In this document: one piece after another, positions 25,764 to 35,959 of the stretch | How positions within the stretch are numbered: the stretch's first letter is position 1 | How the letters are laid out: the number at the start of each line of letters is the position of its first letter | Source of the DNA: Brucella pseudintermedia | Lineage (GTDB): Bacteria; Pseudomonadota; Alphaproteobacteria; Rhizobiales; Rhizobiaceae | Assembly (NCBI RefSeq): GCF_042697365.1 | Contig: NZ_CP137604.1 | Reading direction: 5' to 3' (one strand) | DNA length: 64,000 bases | Program-made: the position numbers and the translations under genes | Notes under the pieces: generated by a model | Database searches by the model: none | What the model was told of the DNA's origin: nothing | The model's input: only the letters and a program-made list of their open reading frames with translations

Positions 25764-26069
25764 TTACCAGCTCGACTTGACGATGCCCGGTACCTGACCG
25801 AGCGAACCCAACTGACGGAGCGCAATACGCGACATCTTCAGTTTACGGTAGTAACCACGCGGACGGCCCGAAACTTCGCAACGATTGCGAATACGAACCT
25901 TCGATGAATTGCGCGGCAGTTCGGCAAGCCGGATGGTGGCGCGGAAGCGCTCTTCCAGCGGAAGGCCCTGATCCATTACGATCGCCTTCAGACGTGCACG
26001 CTTGCCAGCGTGACGCTTAACCAACTTTTCGCGGCGCTTGTTTTTTTCGACTGCGCTAGTCTTGGCCAT
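25764..26069 (-). CDS. rpsN: 30S ribosomal protein S14 (zinc-free type)
   Basis: A 101-residue protein of the long form without the CxxC zinc motif. It reads MAKTSAVEKNKRREKLVKRH and ends RIALRQLGSLGQVPGIVKSSW. Separated from rpsH by 10 bp. Confidence 0.98.
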   Translation of the reverse strand: MAKTSAVEKNKRREKLVKRHAGKRARLKAIVMDQGLPLEERFRATIRLAELPRNSSKVRIRNRCEVSGRPRGYYRKLKMSRIALRQLGSLGQVPGIVKSSW

Positions 26070-26095
26070 ATTAATATACCTCGCTACGCTTGCCG

Positions 26096-26653
26096 TTACT
26101 GCCGGAAGGGGAAGTTGAATGCACGCAGAAGAGCGCGCGCTTCATCATCCGTCTTGGCGGTCGTGCAAACGATGATGTCCATGCCCCAGATCTGATCAAC
26201 CTTATCGTAGTTGATTTCCGGAAACACGATGTGCTCCTTGATGCCCATGGCATAGTTGCCGCGGCCGTCAAAGCTCTTCGGGTTCAGGCCGCGGAAGTCG
26301 CGGACGCGAGGAAGAGCGATCGTGACAAGACGATCAAGGAATTCATACATGCGGTCCTGGCGAAGGGTAACCTTCGTGCCGATTGGCATGCCTTCACGCA
26401 ACTTGAAGGTTGCGATCGAGTTACGGGCGCGGGTCACGACAGCCTTCTGGCCGGCGATCTGGCTGAGATCTTCAGCAGCAACCGCAGGCTTCTTGGAATC
26501 GCCCGTGGCTTCGCCAACGCCCATATTGAGGACAACCTTGGTGATGCGCGGAATCTGCATCTCGTTGTCGTATTTGAATTCTTCAAGCAGGGCCTTACGA
26601 ATGTTTTCGTTGTAAAGCTTCTTGAAGCGGGGAAGTGCCTTAGCTTCAGCCAT
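26096..26653 (-). CDS. rplE: 50S ribosomal protein L5
   Basis: A 185-residue 5S rRNA-binding protein of the central protuberance. Recognised by PRITKVVLNMGVGEA, GQKAVVTRARNSIATFKLR and GMDIIVCTTAKTDDEARALL. Its start overlaps the rplX stop by 8 bp. Confidence 0.98.
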   Translation of the reverse strand: MAEAKALPRFKKLYNENIRKALLEEFKYDNEMQIPRITKVVLNMGVGEATGDSKKPAVAAEDLSQIAGQKAVVTRARNSIATFKLREGMPIGTKVTLRQDRMYEFLDRLVTIALPRVRDFRGLNPKSFDGRGNYAMGIKEHIVFPEINYDKVDQIWGMDIIVCTTAKTDDEARALLRAFNFPFRQ

Positions 26654-26957
26654 CGATCAGCGCTCCAGAACGTTTTGCGACACGAACCTTCTTGCCGTCC
26701 TCGACGCGGAAACCGACGCGGGTCGGCTTGCCGTCCTTGGGATCAGCAATTGCCAGGTTGGACAGGTGGATCGGCGCTTCCTTGGAGATAATGCCGGCTT
26801 CCTGAGTCTGGGTCTGACGCTGATGGCGCTTTACAATGTTGATGCCGCGAACGAGCGCCTGCTCATCCTTCGGCATAACCTTGAGAACTTCGCCCTTACG
26901 GCCCTTGTCCTTACCGGACAGCACGACAACGCTGTCGCCTTTGCGAATCTTCTGCAT
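26646..26957 (-). CDS. rplX: 50S ribosomal protein L24
   Basis: A 103-residue protein with the KOW motif (KIRKGDSVVVLSGKDKGRKGEV at residues 3-24, split between this and the next words) and INIVKRHQRQTQTQEAG. It helps start assembly of the large subunit. Overlaps rplE by 8 bp. Confidence 0.98.
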   Translation of the reverse strand: MQKIRKGDSVVVLSGKDKGRKGEVLKVMPKDEQALVRGINIVKRHQRQTQTQEAGIISKEAPIHLSNLAIADPKDGKPTRVGFRVEDGKKVRVAKRSGALIDG

Positions 26958-26969
26958 CGTCTTGCTTCC

Positions 26970-27338
26970 TTACAGAACTTCCGGAGCCAGCGAGATGATC
27001 TTCATGTGGTTCTTTGCGCGGAGTTCGCGCGGAACCGGTCCGAAGATACGCGTGCCGATTGGCTCTTTCTTGTTATCGATGAGAACAGCTGCATTGTTAT
27101 CGAAACGAATAACGCTGCCGTCCGGACGACGGATGTCCTTGGCGGTGCGTACAACAACCGCCTTCATCACGTCACCCTTTTTGACGCGGCCGCGCGGAAT
27201 AGCTTCCTTGATCGACACCACAATGATGTCGCCAACAGAAGCATAACGCCGCTTCGAGCCGCCCAGCACCTTGATGCACATGACACGACGTGCGCCGGAA
27301 TTATCCGCCACGTCGAGGTTTGTTTGCATCTGAATCAT
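26970..27338 (-). CDS. rplN: 50S ribosomal protein L14
   Basis: A 122-residue protein, MIQMQTNLDVADNSGARRVM at the start, with GDIIVVSIKEAIPRGRVKKG and the C-terminal FGPVPRELRAKNHMKIISLA. First gene of the spc part of the cluster, 68 bp after rpsQ, without a visible terminator between. Confidence 0.98.
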   Translation of the reverse strand: MIQMQTNLDVADNSGARRVMCIKVLGGSKRRYASVGDIIVVSIKEAIPRGRVKKGDVMKAVVVRTAKDIRRPDGSVIRFDNNAAVLIDNKKEPIGTRIFGPVPRELRAKNHMKIISLAPEVL

Positions 27339-27406
27339 GACTGGCCGCCTTCTTTCCTCTCAGCTGGTTAAGGGCTCCTGCCCTACCTAAGCTGCGTGTT
27401 TATAAT

Positions 27407-27649
27407 TTAGCCTGCTGCTTCGTTCGTCAGAACGACCCAGCGTTTGTCCTTCGAGATCGGAGCCGATTCCTGGATGGAAACGAAATCGCCGACCTTGAAC
27501 TGGTTGTTTTCGTCATGCGCCTTGTACTTCTTAGACTGACGCACGGTCTTCTGGAGGAGCGGATGCGAATAGCGGCGCTCAACCTTGACCACAACAGTCT
27601 TGTCATTCTTGTCGCTGACGACAACGCCCTGCAGAACGCGTTTAGGCAT
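27407..27649 (-). CDS. rpsQ: 30S ribosomal protein S17
   Basis: An 80-residue OB-fold protein: MPKRVLQGVVVSDKNDKTVV, YSHPLLQKTVRQSKKYKAHD, and GDFVSIQESAPISKDKRW. Last gene of the S10 part. Confidence 0.98.
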   Translation of the reverse strand: MPKRVLQGVVVSDKNDKTVVVKVERRYSHPLLQKTVRQSKKYKAHDENNQFKVGDFVSIQESAPISKDKRWVVLTNEAAG

Positions 27650-27660
27650 TATATTCTTCC

Positions 27661-27861
27661 TTATGCCTTGCTTGCGGCCGCCTTCTGGCGGGCAATAGTC
27701 TTGATACGCGCGATGTCGCGGCGAACCTGCTTCACGCGCGCGGTTTTTTCGAGCTGGCCGGTTGCCTTCTGAAAGCGCAGGTTGAACTGCTCTTTCTTCA
27801 GGGTGCCCAGCTCGTCATTCAGTTGATCGAGGCTCTTCGCCCGAACGTCTGCGGCTTTCAT
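27661..27861 (-). CDS. rpmC: 50S ribosomal protein L29
   Basis: A 66-residue two-helix protein at the tunnel exit. The open frame runs further upstream; ATG at 27861 (MKAADVRAKSLDQLNDEL) with AGAGAGGCA before it is the correct start. It contains KKEQFNLRFQKATGQL and ends with a Lys/Ala tail. Confidence 0.97.
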   Translation of the reverse strand: MKAADVRAKSLDQLNDELGTLKKEQFNLRFQKATGQLEKTARVKQVRRDIARIKTIARQKAAASKA

Positions 27862-27874
27862 AGTTGCCTCTCTC

Positions 27875-28288
27875 TTATTCAGCAATGCGCTGGATAAAGC
27901 GCGTCTTGATCGGCAACTTTGCGGCGCCGAGTCTGAGGGCTTCGCGTGCCACATCTTCGGGTACGCCGTCAAGCTCAAACATCACGCGACCTGGTGCCAC
28001 ACGGCACGCCCAGTAGTCAACCGAACCCTTACCTTTACCCATACGGACTTCGGTTGGCTTCGAAGTTACCGGCAGGTCAGGGAAGATGCGGATCCACACG
28101 CGACCGGCACGCTTCATGTGACGGGTGATCGCGCGGCGGGCCGCTTCGATCTGACGTGCAGTGACGCGTTCCGGCTCAACCGCCTTCAAACCGAATGCAC
28201 CGAAATTCAGATCCGTGCCGCCTTTCGAGTTGCCGTGGATACGGCCCTTGAACTGCTTGCGGAACTTGGTGCGCTTAGGCTGCATCAT
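27875..28288 (-). CDS. rplP: 50S ribosomal protein L16
   Basis: A 137-residue protein near the A-site: [19 protein letters not shown], then [20 protein letters not shown] and [20 protein letters not shown]. Full length. The first Met is kept because family members begin M-x-Q-P-K-R. Confidence 0.98.
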
Positions 28289-28326
28289 TGTTCTCTACTC
28301 CAAATTTCTCGCCCGCGGCCCGCTTT

Positions 28327-29037
28327 TTAAGCGTTTTCGCGGCGGCGGTTCGACGAGGAACCCTGATTGTCACCCTCGACCGCACGACGCTCGGAAGCCA
28401 TCGGATCGTGTTCAAGGATCTCGCCCTTGAAGACCCAGACCTTCACGCCGCAGATACCATAAGCGGTCTTCGCTTCTGCCGTGCCGTAGTCAATATCGGC
28501 GCGAAGCGTGTGAAGCGGAACGCGACCTTCACGGTACCATTCCATGCGAGCGATTTCCGCGCCACCCAGACGACCCGAGCAGTTGATACGGATACCTTCG
28601 GCTCCAAGACGCATTGCCGACTGAACGGCACGCTTCATGGCGCGACGGAATGCCACACGGCGTTCGAGCTGCTGAGCGATCGATTGGGCGATCAGCGTAG
28701 CGTCGATTTCCGGCTTGCGAACTTCAACGATGTTGAGCGACGTGTCGGCATTGGTCATCTCGGAAAGCTTCTTGCGGAGCTTTTCGATGTCTGCACCCTT
28801 CTTGCCGATGATGATGCCCGGACGAGCCGAATGGATCGTCACGCGGCACTTCTTGTGCGGACGCTCAATCACGATCTTAGAGATCGCAGCCTGCTTGAGT
28901 TCCTCGGTGAGGAATTCGCGGATCTTGACATCTTCATGCAGCAGCTTGCCGTACTCACCGGTATTCGCGTACCAACGCGAATCCCAGGTGCGGTTGATGC
29001 CGAGACGAAGACCGATCGGATTAATCTTCTGACCCAT
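28327..29037 (-). CDS. rpsC: 30S ribosomal protein S3
   Basis: A 236-residue protein with the KH domain (IHSARPGIIIGKKGADIEKL) and the C-terminal part (GVKVWVFKGEILEHDP). The end is extended and hydrophilic (ERRAVEGDNQGSSSNRRREN). ATG overlaps the rplV stop by one base (TAATG), so the two are coupled. Confidence 0.98.
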   Translation of the reverse strand: MGQKINPIGLRLGINRTWDSRWYANTGEYGKLLHEDVKIREFLTEELKQAAISKIVIERPHKKCRVTIHSARPGIIIGKKGADIEKLRKKLSEMTNADTSLNIVEVRKPEIDATLIAQSIAQQLERRVAFRRAMKRAVQSAMRLGAEGIRINCSGRLGGAEIARMEWYREGRVPLHTLRADIDYGTAEAKTAYGICGVKVWVFKGEILEHDPMASERRAVEGDNQGSSSNRRRENA

Positions 29038-29426
29038 TATGCGGCCTCCCCTTTTTCCGCGACTTCGCGGACAACAATGGTGAGATGCGAAAACGGCTTC
29101 TCGATCCGGCTTGCACGGCCACGCCCACGGACGTGGAAGCGCTTCATGACGATCGACTTGCCGACATAAGCTTCGGCGACGATCAGAGCATCGACGTCGA
29201 GGTCATGGTTGTTTTCAGCGTTCGCAATTGCGGACTGAAGCGTCTTCTTGACCGTATCGGCGATCCGCTTGCGCGAGAACGTCAGATCGGCAAGTGCCGC
29301 ATTCACCTTCTTGCCGCGGATCATGCTCGCAACAAGGTTCAGCTTCTGCGGGCTGACGCGCAGCGTGCGGGCAACGGCTTGCGCTTCGTTGTCCTTGAGC
29401 TGACGGGGAGCTTTAGCCTTGCCCAT
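29037..29426 (-). CDS. rplV: 50S ribosomal protein L22
   Basis: A 129-residue protein whose long loop lines the peptide tunnel. Recognised by RTLRVSPQKLNLVASMIRGK and FHVRGRGRASRIEKPFSHLT. The loop looks normal, without the small insertions or deletions linked to macrolide resistance. Confidence 0.98.
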   Translation of the reverse strand: MGKAKAPRQLKDNEAQAVARTLRVSPQKLNLVASMIRGKKVNAALADLTFSRKRIADTVKKTLQSAIANAENNHDLDVDALIVAEAYVGKSIVMKRFHVRGRGRASRIEKPFSHLTIVVREVAEKGEAA

Positions 29427-29428
29427 CG

Positions 29429-29707
29429 TTACTTCCTCTTCGACTTCTTGTCCGCGCCGTGACCGTAATAGGTACGCGTAGGCGCGAATTCACCGAACTT
29501 GTGTCCGACCATTTCTTCCGAAACCGACACCGGCACATGCTTGTTGCCGTTGTAGACGCCGAAAGTCAGGCCGACAAACTGCGGCAGGATGGTGGAGCGG
29601 CGGCTCCACATCTTGATAACTTCATTACGACCGCCTTCGCGTACCTTCTCAGCCTTCTTGAGAAGATAGCCGTCGACAAACGGACCTTTCCAAACTGAAC
29701 GAGCCAC
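29429..29707 (-). CDS. rpsS: 30S ribosomal protein S19
   Basis: A 92-residue head protein: MARSVWKGPFVDGYLLKKAE, then TIWSRRSTILP-type sequence (MWSRRSTILPQFVGLTFGVY) and EMVGHKFGEFAPTRTYYGHG. Two bases separate it from rplV. Confidence 0.98.
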   Translation of the reverse strand: MARSVWKGPFVDGYLLKKAEKVREGGRNEVIKMWSRRSTILPQFVGLTFGVYNGNKHVPVSVSEEMVGHKFGEFAPTRTYYGHGADKKSKRK

Positions 29708-29722
29708 TTCAGACTACCTCTC

Positions 29723-30556
29723 TTACTTCTTGCGCTGATGGCGCGAACGCATGATGAACTTGTCGGTCGCCTTGTTCGAGCGCGTCTTCTTGCCCTTCGT
29801 AGGCTTGCCCCACGGAGTGACAGGGTGACGACCACCCGAGGTACGACCTTCACCACCACCATGCGGGTGATCGACCGGGTTCATTGCAACGCCGCGAACG
29901 TGCGGACGCTTGCCACGCCATACCGAACGACCGGCCTTGCCGTCGTTGATGTTGCCGTGGTCCGGGTTGGACACTGCACCGACCGAAGCGAAGCAGGCAC
30001 CTGGAACCAGACGCTGTTCACCCGAGTTGAGGCGCAGAATAGCCATGCCCTGATCGCGGCCGACGAGCTGCGCGTAGGTGCCAGCCGAACGAGCGATCTG
30101 ACCGCCCTTGCCCGGCTTCAGCTCGACGTTGTGGATGATCGTGCCAACCGGCATCGAAGCGAGCGGCATTGCGTTGCCCGGCTTCACGTCGACGGAGTTG
30201 CCTGCAACGACCTTGTCGCCGACAGCCAGACGCTGCGGAGCCAGGATGTAGGCCAGTTCACCGTCTTCATAACGGATCAGCGCGATGAACGCGGTGCGGT
30301 TCGGATCGTATTCCAGGCGTTCCACGGTGCCGACGACGTCAAGCTTGCGGCGCTTGAAGTCGATGAAACGGTACGAACGCTTGTGACCGCCGCCCTGAAA
30401 GCGGACAGTGATACGACCGGTGTTGTTGCGGCCACCCTTCTTGGACAGACCTTCGGTCAGGGACTTGACCGGCTTGCCCTTGTAGAGTTCCGAACGGTCC
30501 ACGATGACCAGCTGACGCTGGCCTGGCGTGATCGGATTAAAATGCTTGAGTGCCAT
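29723..30556 (-). CDS. rplB: 50S ribosomal protein L2
   Basis: A 277-residue primary rRNA-binding protein at the peptidyl transferase centre. It shows GRNNTGRITVRFQGGGHKR, LRLNSGEQRLVPGACFASVG and the highly conserved VRGVAMNPVDHPHGGGEGRT (with the essential His). Full length. Confidence 0.99.
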   Translation of the reverse strand: MALKHFNPITPGQRQLVIVDRSELYKGKPVKSLTEGLSKKGGRNNTGRITVRFQGGGHKRSYRFIDFKRRKLDVVGTVERLEYDPNRTAFIALIRYEDGELAYILAPQRLAVGDKVVAGNSVDVKPGNAMPLASMPVGTIIHNVELKPGKGGQIARSAGTYAQLVGRDQGMAILRLNSGEQRLVPGACFASVGAVSNPDHGNINDGKAGRSVWRGKRPHVRGVAMNPVDHPHGGGEGRTSGGRHPVTPWGKPTKGKKTRSNKATDKFIMRSRHQRKK

Positions 30557-30577
30557 TGTCTCTTACTCCATGGCCTC

Positions 30578-30871
30578 TCAGAGACCGGTCGAAACGTCGA
30601 TGCTCTGGCCTTCGGCCAAAGTAACGATCGCTTTCTTGACGTCGCTCTGGCGCCCGATAAGGCCGCGGAAACGCTTGACCTTACCCTTGCGCACTGCAGT
30701 GTTGACTGCGGTAACCTTGACGCCGAACAGCGCTTCGACTGCAGCCTTGATTTCCGGCTTCGTTGCCTTGCGGGCTACGTTGAAGACGACCTGGTTGTGT
30801 TCGGAAACCATGGTGGACTTCTCGGTGATAACCGGGCTGACGATCACGTCGTAATGGCGAAGATCAGTCAT
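30578..30871 (-). CDS. rplW: 50S ribosomal protein L23
   Basis: A 97-residue protein at the tunnel exit, docking site of trigger factor and SRP. It reads HYDVIVSPVITEKSTMVSEH and EIKAAVEALFGVKVTAVNTA. Its ATG overlaps the rplD stop by 4 bp. Confidence 0.98.
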   Translation of the reverse strand: MTDLRHYDVIVSPVITEKSTMVSEHNQVVFNVARKATKPEIKAAVEALFGVKVTAVNTAVRKGKVKRFRGLIGRQSDVKKAIVTLAEGQSIDVSTGL

Positions 30872-31488
30872 TTGAAACGCTCCTCGAGGGCTTCGACAGC
30901 CGCCTTGGAAAGAACGAGCTTGCCGCGGCGAAGGATGTCGTAAACATTGATGCCCTGCACTGGCAGAACGTCGATGTTCGGGATGTTCGAAGCCGCGCGC
31001 TGGAAGTTCACGTCGATCTCTGCACCGCCGATGAGGAGTGCATTTTCAAGACCGAGCTTGGCGAACTGCGAAACAAGCTGCTTCGTCTTGGCTTCCGTTG
31101 CAGCCAGATCATCGATGATGATCAGGTCAGATGCCTTTGCCTTTGCAGACAGGGCATGACGCAGGCCAAGAGCGCGAACCTTCTTCGGCAGATCGTGATC
31201 GTGCGAACGGACAACCGGTCCGTGAGCCTGACCACCGCCGCGGAACTGCGGTGCGCGAGCCGAATGGTGACGAGCGCGGCCCGTACCCTTCTGCTTGTAC
31301 ATCTTGGCGCCGGTGCGGCTTACGTCGCCACGGCCCTGAGCCTTATGGGAGCCCTGCTGGCGGCGAGCCAGCTGCCAGCGCACGACGCGCTGAAGAATGT
31401 CGTCACGCGGGTCGAGGCCGAAGATTTCTTCGTTCAGCTTGACCTTGCCGGCATCCTTGCCTTCAAGAGTGGTAATCGTGAGATCCAT
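30868..31488 (-). CDS. rplD: 50S ribosomal protein L4
   Basis: A 206-residue protein with the tunnel-lining loop (KMYKQKGTGRARHHSARAPQ, FRGGGQAHGPVVRSHDHDLP). In E. coli L4 also represses the S10 operon; no matching leader is recognised here. Start overlaps the rplC stop by one base. Confidence 0.98.
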   Translation of the reverse strand: MDLTITTLEGKDAGKVKLNEEIFGLDPRDDILQRVVRWQLARRQQGSHKAQGRGDVSRTGAKMYKQKGTGRARHHSARAPQFRGGGQAHGPVVRSHDHDLPKKVRALGLRHALSAKAKASDLIIIDDLAATEAKTKQLVSQFAKLGLENALLIGGAEIDVNFQRAASNIPNIDVLPVQGINVYDILRRGKLVLSKAAVEALEERFK

Positions 31489-32204
31489 TATTCGGCTCCC
31501 TCAGTCGCGGCAGCTTCGGCCTTCGCGGCACCTGCACGCAGAGCGGCCGGCTTTGGCGCGTTCTCAGGCAGCGAGACCTTTACCGCGTCGCGCACGAGAA
31601 TCCAGGCACCCTTGGAGCCCGGAACCGCACCGCGAACCAGGATCAGGCCGCGATCGCTGTCCGTCGAGACAACTTCAATATTCTGCGTGGTTACGCGGGT
31701 CTGGCCCATGTGACCAGCCATCTTCTTGCCCTTGAACACCTTACCCGGGTCCTGACGCTGACCGGTCGAGCCGTGAGCGCGGTGAGTAATGGAGTTACCG
31801 TGCGAAGCACGATGGCCACCGAAGTTATGACGCTTCATAACACCGGCAAAGCCCTTACCGATCGAAGTACCCGTCACGTCGACCTTCTGGCCGGCGACGA
31901 AGTGTTCGGCGGTGATTTCAGCGCCGACTTCGAGGAGGTTATCCGGCGAAACGCGGAATTCCGCGAGCTTCGCCTTCGGCTCGACCTCGGCCTTCGCGAA
32001 ATGACCGCGCATAGCCTTGGACGTGTTCTTTACCTTGGCGATACCAACGCCAAGCTGAACAGCCGTGTAACCGTTCTTTTCAACTGTACGCTGAGCTACC
32101 ACGTGGCAGTTCTCCATGCGGAGAACCGTCACCGGCACATGCTCGCCGGCGTCGTTATAGACGCGGGTCATGCCCAGCTTCTGTGCAATAACACCTGAAC
32201 GCAT
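31488..32204 (-). CDS. rplC: 50S ribosomal protein L3
   Basis: A 238-residue protein whose arm reaches the peptidyl transferase centre. MRSGVIAQKLGMTRVYNDAG is taken as start (32204); the frame is open eight codons further. GFAGVMKRHNFGGHRASHG and MAGHMGQTRVTTQNIEVV are conserved; the Gln in GSTGQRQDPG is the usual PrmB methylation site. The C-terminal 25 residues are Ala-rich and longer than in E. coli. Confidence 0.98.
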   Translation of the reverse strand: MRSGVIAQKLGMTRVYNDAGEHVPVTVLRMENCHVVAQRTVEKNGYTAVQLGVGIAKVKNTSKAMRGHFAKAEVEPKAKLAEFRVSPDNLLEVGAEITAEHFVAGQKVDVTGTSIGKGFAGVMKRHNFGGHRASHGNSITHRAHGSTGQRQDPGKVFKGKKMAGHMGQTRVTTQNIEVVSTDSDRGLILVRGAVPGSKGAWILVRDAVKVSLPENAPKPAALRAGAAKAEAAATEGAE

Positions 32205-32233
32205 CGGGTTCGTTCCTTCCGTCCTCAAGCCGA

Positions 32234-32542
32234 TTAAAGCTTGATCTCGACATCGACACCAGCGGACAGATCGAGCTTCATCAGCGCGTCCACCGTCTGC
32301 GGGGTCGGGTCAACGATATCGAGAAGACGCTTGTGCGTGCGCATCTCGAACTGCTCGCGGCTCTTCTTGTCGATGTGCGGCGACCGGTTAACCGTGAACT
32401 TCTCGATCCGTGTTGGAAGCGGGATCGGTCCGCGCACATTTGCACCGGTACGCTTGGCAGTCGACACGATTTCCCGCGTCGAAGCGTCAAGGATCCGATG
32501 ATCAAACGCCTTCAGGCGAATGCGGATGTTTTGACCGTTCAT
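32234..32542 (-). CDS. rpsJ: 30S ribosomal protein S10
   Basis: A 102-residue protein of the head, also the NusE antitermination factor: MNGQNIRIRLKAFDHRILDA, GPIPLPTRIEKFTVNRSPHI. First gene of the S10 part, 64 bp after tuf; a strong palindrome lies between. Confidence 0.98.
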   Translation of the reverse strand: MNGQNIRIRLKAFDHRILDASTREIVSTAKRTGANVRGPIPLPTRIEKFTVNRSPHIDKKSREQFEMRTHKRLLDIVDPTPQTVDALMKLDLSAGVDVEIKL

Positions 32543-32566
32543 TTCATCTGTTCCTTGTTACGCGGA

Positions 32567-32590
32567 AACGCTCGCTCCAGAGCGAGCGTT
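32567..32590 (-). repeat. Perfect hairpin between tuf and rpsJ
   Basis: A 10-bp stem aacgctcgct / agcgagcgtt with the 4-nt loop ccag. On the coding strand only TTTCC follows, so it is at most a leaky terminator. It marks the border between the str and S10 operons. Confidence 0.75.
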
Positions 32591-32606
32591 CCTGCACAAA
32601 CCTTCA

Positions 32607-33782
<1,176 letters not shown>

Positions 33783-33844
33783 TTGAGCTCTCCGTAAATT
33801 TAGCCTGCTCAGGCATTCTTTTAATTGGGAGCGTGACCCTTAGA

Positions 33845-35929
33845 TCACGCAAACTTCTTCTGGATTTCCTGTGCGACCGCCGTCGGAACCGGCTCATAAT
33901 GGTCGAACTGCATCGTGTACTGTGCACGGCCCTGGGACATCGAACGCAAGCTGTTTACGTAGCCAAACATGTTGGCCAGCGGAACCATCGCATTGACGAC
34001 CGTGGCGATGCCGCGGGCTTCGGTGCCGGAAATCTGACCGCGACGCGAATTCAGATCGCCGATAACGTCACCAACGTAATCTTCCGGCGTGACAACCTCG
34101 ACCTTCATGATCGGCTCGAGGAGCTGAGCGCCAGCCTTCTGCGCACCTTCACGGAACGCTGCACGGGACGCGATTTCGAAGGCGAGAACAGACGAGTCAA
34201 CGTCATGGTACGCGCCGTCGATCAGAGTGGCCTTCACGCCGAGCATCGGGAAGCCAGCCAGTGGGCCTGCACCCATGACGCTTTCGATACCCTTCTGGAC
34301 ACCCGGAATGTATTCCTTCGGAACCGAGCCGCCGACAATCTTCGATTCGAAGATGAAATCGTCGCCGTCATGCGGTTCGAAGATGATCTTCACGCGAGCG
34401 AACTGACCCGAACCACCCGACTGCTTCTTGTGGGTGTAATCGACTTCAGCCTGACGGGTGATCGATTCACGGTAAGCAACCTGCGGAGCACCGACGTTGG
34501 CTTCAACCTTGAATTCGCGCTTCATGCGATCGACGAGAATGTCGAGGTGAAGTTCGCCCATGCCGGCGATGATGGTCTGCCCGGACTCTTCATCCGACTT
34601 GACACGGAAAGAAGGATCTTCAGCAGCCAGACGATTGAGCGCGATGCCCATCTTTTCCTGGTCGGCCTTGGTCTTCGGCTCGATAGCGATTTCGATAACC
34701 GGATCCGGGAATTCCATGCGCTCGAGGATAACCGGCTTCAGCGGATCGCAAAGCGTATCGCCAGTCGTGGTTTCCTTGAGGCCAGCCAGAGCAACGATGT
34801 CGCCTGCGAAGGCTTCTTCGATGTCTTCACGGCTGTTGGAGTGCATCTGCAGCATACGGCCGATACGCTCACGCTTGCCCTTGACGGTGTTTTCGAGCGA
34901 AACGCCCTTGGTCAGCTTGCCCGAATAGATGCGGGCGAAGGTCAGCGAACCAACGAACGGATCGTTCATGATCTTGAATGCGAGCATCGAAAGCGGTGCT
35001 TCATCCGAAGATTCACGGGTGGTTTCAGCTTCCGTCTTGACATCAATGCCCTTGATGGCAGGCACGTCGGTCGGAGCAGGAAGGAATTCCACAACAGCGT
35101 CGAGAAGCGGCTGAACGCCACGGTTCTTGAACGCGGTACCGCAAAGGATCGGATGGAACTTGACGTCGATGGTACCCTTACGGATCAGAGCGCGCAGCTC
35201 GTCATTCGTGGGCATGGTACCTTCGAGGTAAGCTTCCATTGCAGCTTCATCGATTTCCACGGCCAGCTCGATGAGCTTTTCGCGGTATTCTTCAGCCTTG
35301 TCCTTCAGATGGGCAGGAACTTCACCAACCGTCGCAGCCGCGCCGATTGTGCCGTCCCAGGTCAGGGCCTTCATTTCGATCAGATCGATGACGCCTTCGA
35401 ACTCGTTTTCAGCGCCGATCGGCAGCTGAACCGGGAGTGCGACTGCGCCAAGACGCGAGCCAACCATTTCCACGCAACGGTAGAAATCGGCACCGATCTT
35501 GTCCATCTTGTTGACGAAGACCATGCGCGGGACGTGGTACTTTTCAGCCTGACGCCACACGGTTTCGGTCTGAGGCTCAACGCCAGCATTGGCGTCGAGC
35601 AGCGCGATTGCGCCGTCGAGAACGCGCAGGCTACGCTCAACTTCAATCGTGAAGTCAACGTGACCGGGCGTGTCGATGATGTTGAAGCGGCGCTTCTTAC
35701 CGTCACGGCCCTGCCAGAACGTAGTCGTAGCAGCGGAAGTGATCGTGATACCGCGTTCCTGCTCCTGCTCCATCCAGTCCATGGTCGACGCACCATCGTG
35801 GGTTTCGCCGATCTTGTGGTTCTTGCCGGTGTAGAACAGAATGCGCTCGGTCATCGTCGTCTTGCCGGCGTCGATGTGAGCCATGATACCGAAATTGCGG
35901 TAGTCTTCGATTTTATATTCGCGGGCCAT
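33845..35929 (-). CDS. fusA: Elongation factor G
   Basis: A 694-residue translocase GTPase of five domains. G1 is AHIDAGKTT near residue 17, G2 GITITSAATT, G3 DTPGHVDF and G4 NKMDKIGA. The C-terminal domains carry GRRGQISGTEARG. It lies between rpsG and tuf. No second fusA is seen. Confidence 0.99.
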   Translation of the reverse strand: MAREYKIEDYRNFGIMAHIDAGKTTMTERILFYTGKNHKIGETHDGASTMDWMEQEQERGITITSAATTTFWQGRDGKKRRFNIIDTPGHVDFTIEVERSLRVLDGAIALLDANAGVEPQTETVWRQAEKYHVPRMVFVNKMDKIGADFYRCVEMVGSRLGAVALPVQLPIGAENEFEGVIDLIEMKALTWDGTIGAAATVGEVPAHLKDKAEEYREKLIELAVEIDEAAMEAYLEGTMPTNDELRALIRKGTIDVKFHPILCGTAFKNRGVQPLLDAVVEFLPAPTDVPAIKGIDVKTEAETTRESSDEAPLSMLAFKIMNDPFVGSLTFARIYSGKLTKGVSLENTVKGKRERIGRMLQMHSNSREDIEEAFAGDIVALAGLKETTTGDTLCDPLKPVILERMEFPDPVIEIAIEPKTKADQEKMGIALNRLAAEDPSFRVKSDEESGQTIIAGMGELHLDILVDRMKREFKVEANVGAPQVAYRESITRQAEVDYTHKKQSGGSGQFARVKIIFEPHDGDDFIFESKIVGGSVPKEYIPGVQKGIESVMGAGPLAGFPMLGVKATLIDGAYHDVDSSVLAFEIASRAAFREGAQKAGAQLLEPIMKVEVVTPEDYVGDVIGDLNSRRGQISGTEARGIATVVNAMVPLANMFGYVNSLRSMSQGRAQYTMQFDHYEPVPTAVAQEIQKKFA

Positions 35930-35959
35930 GATAGTCGCTCTTTGAATAGGTTTCGACGA

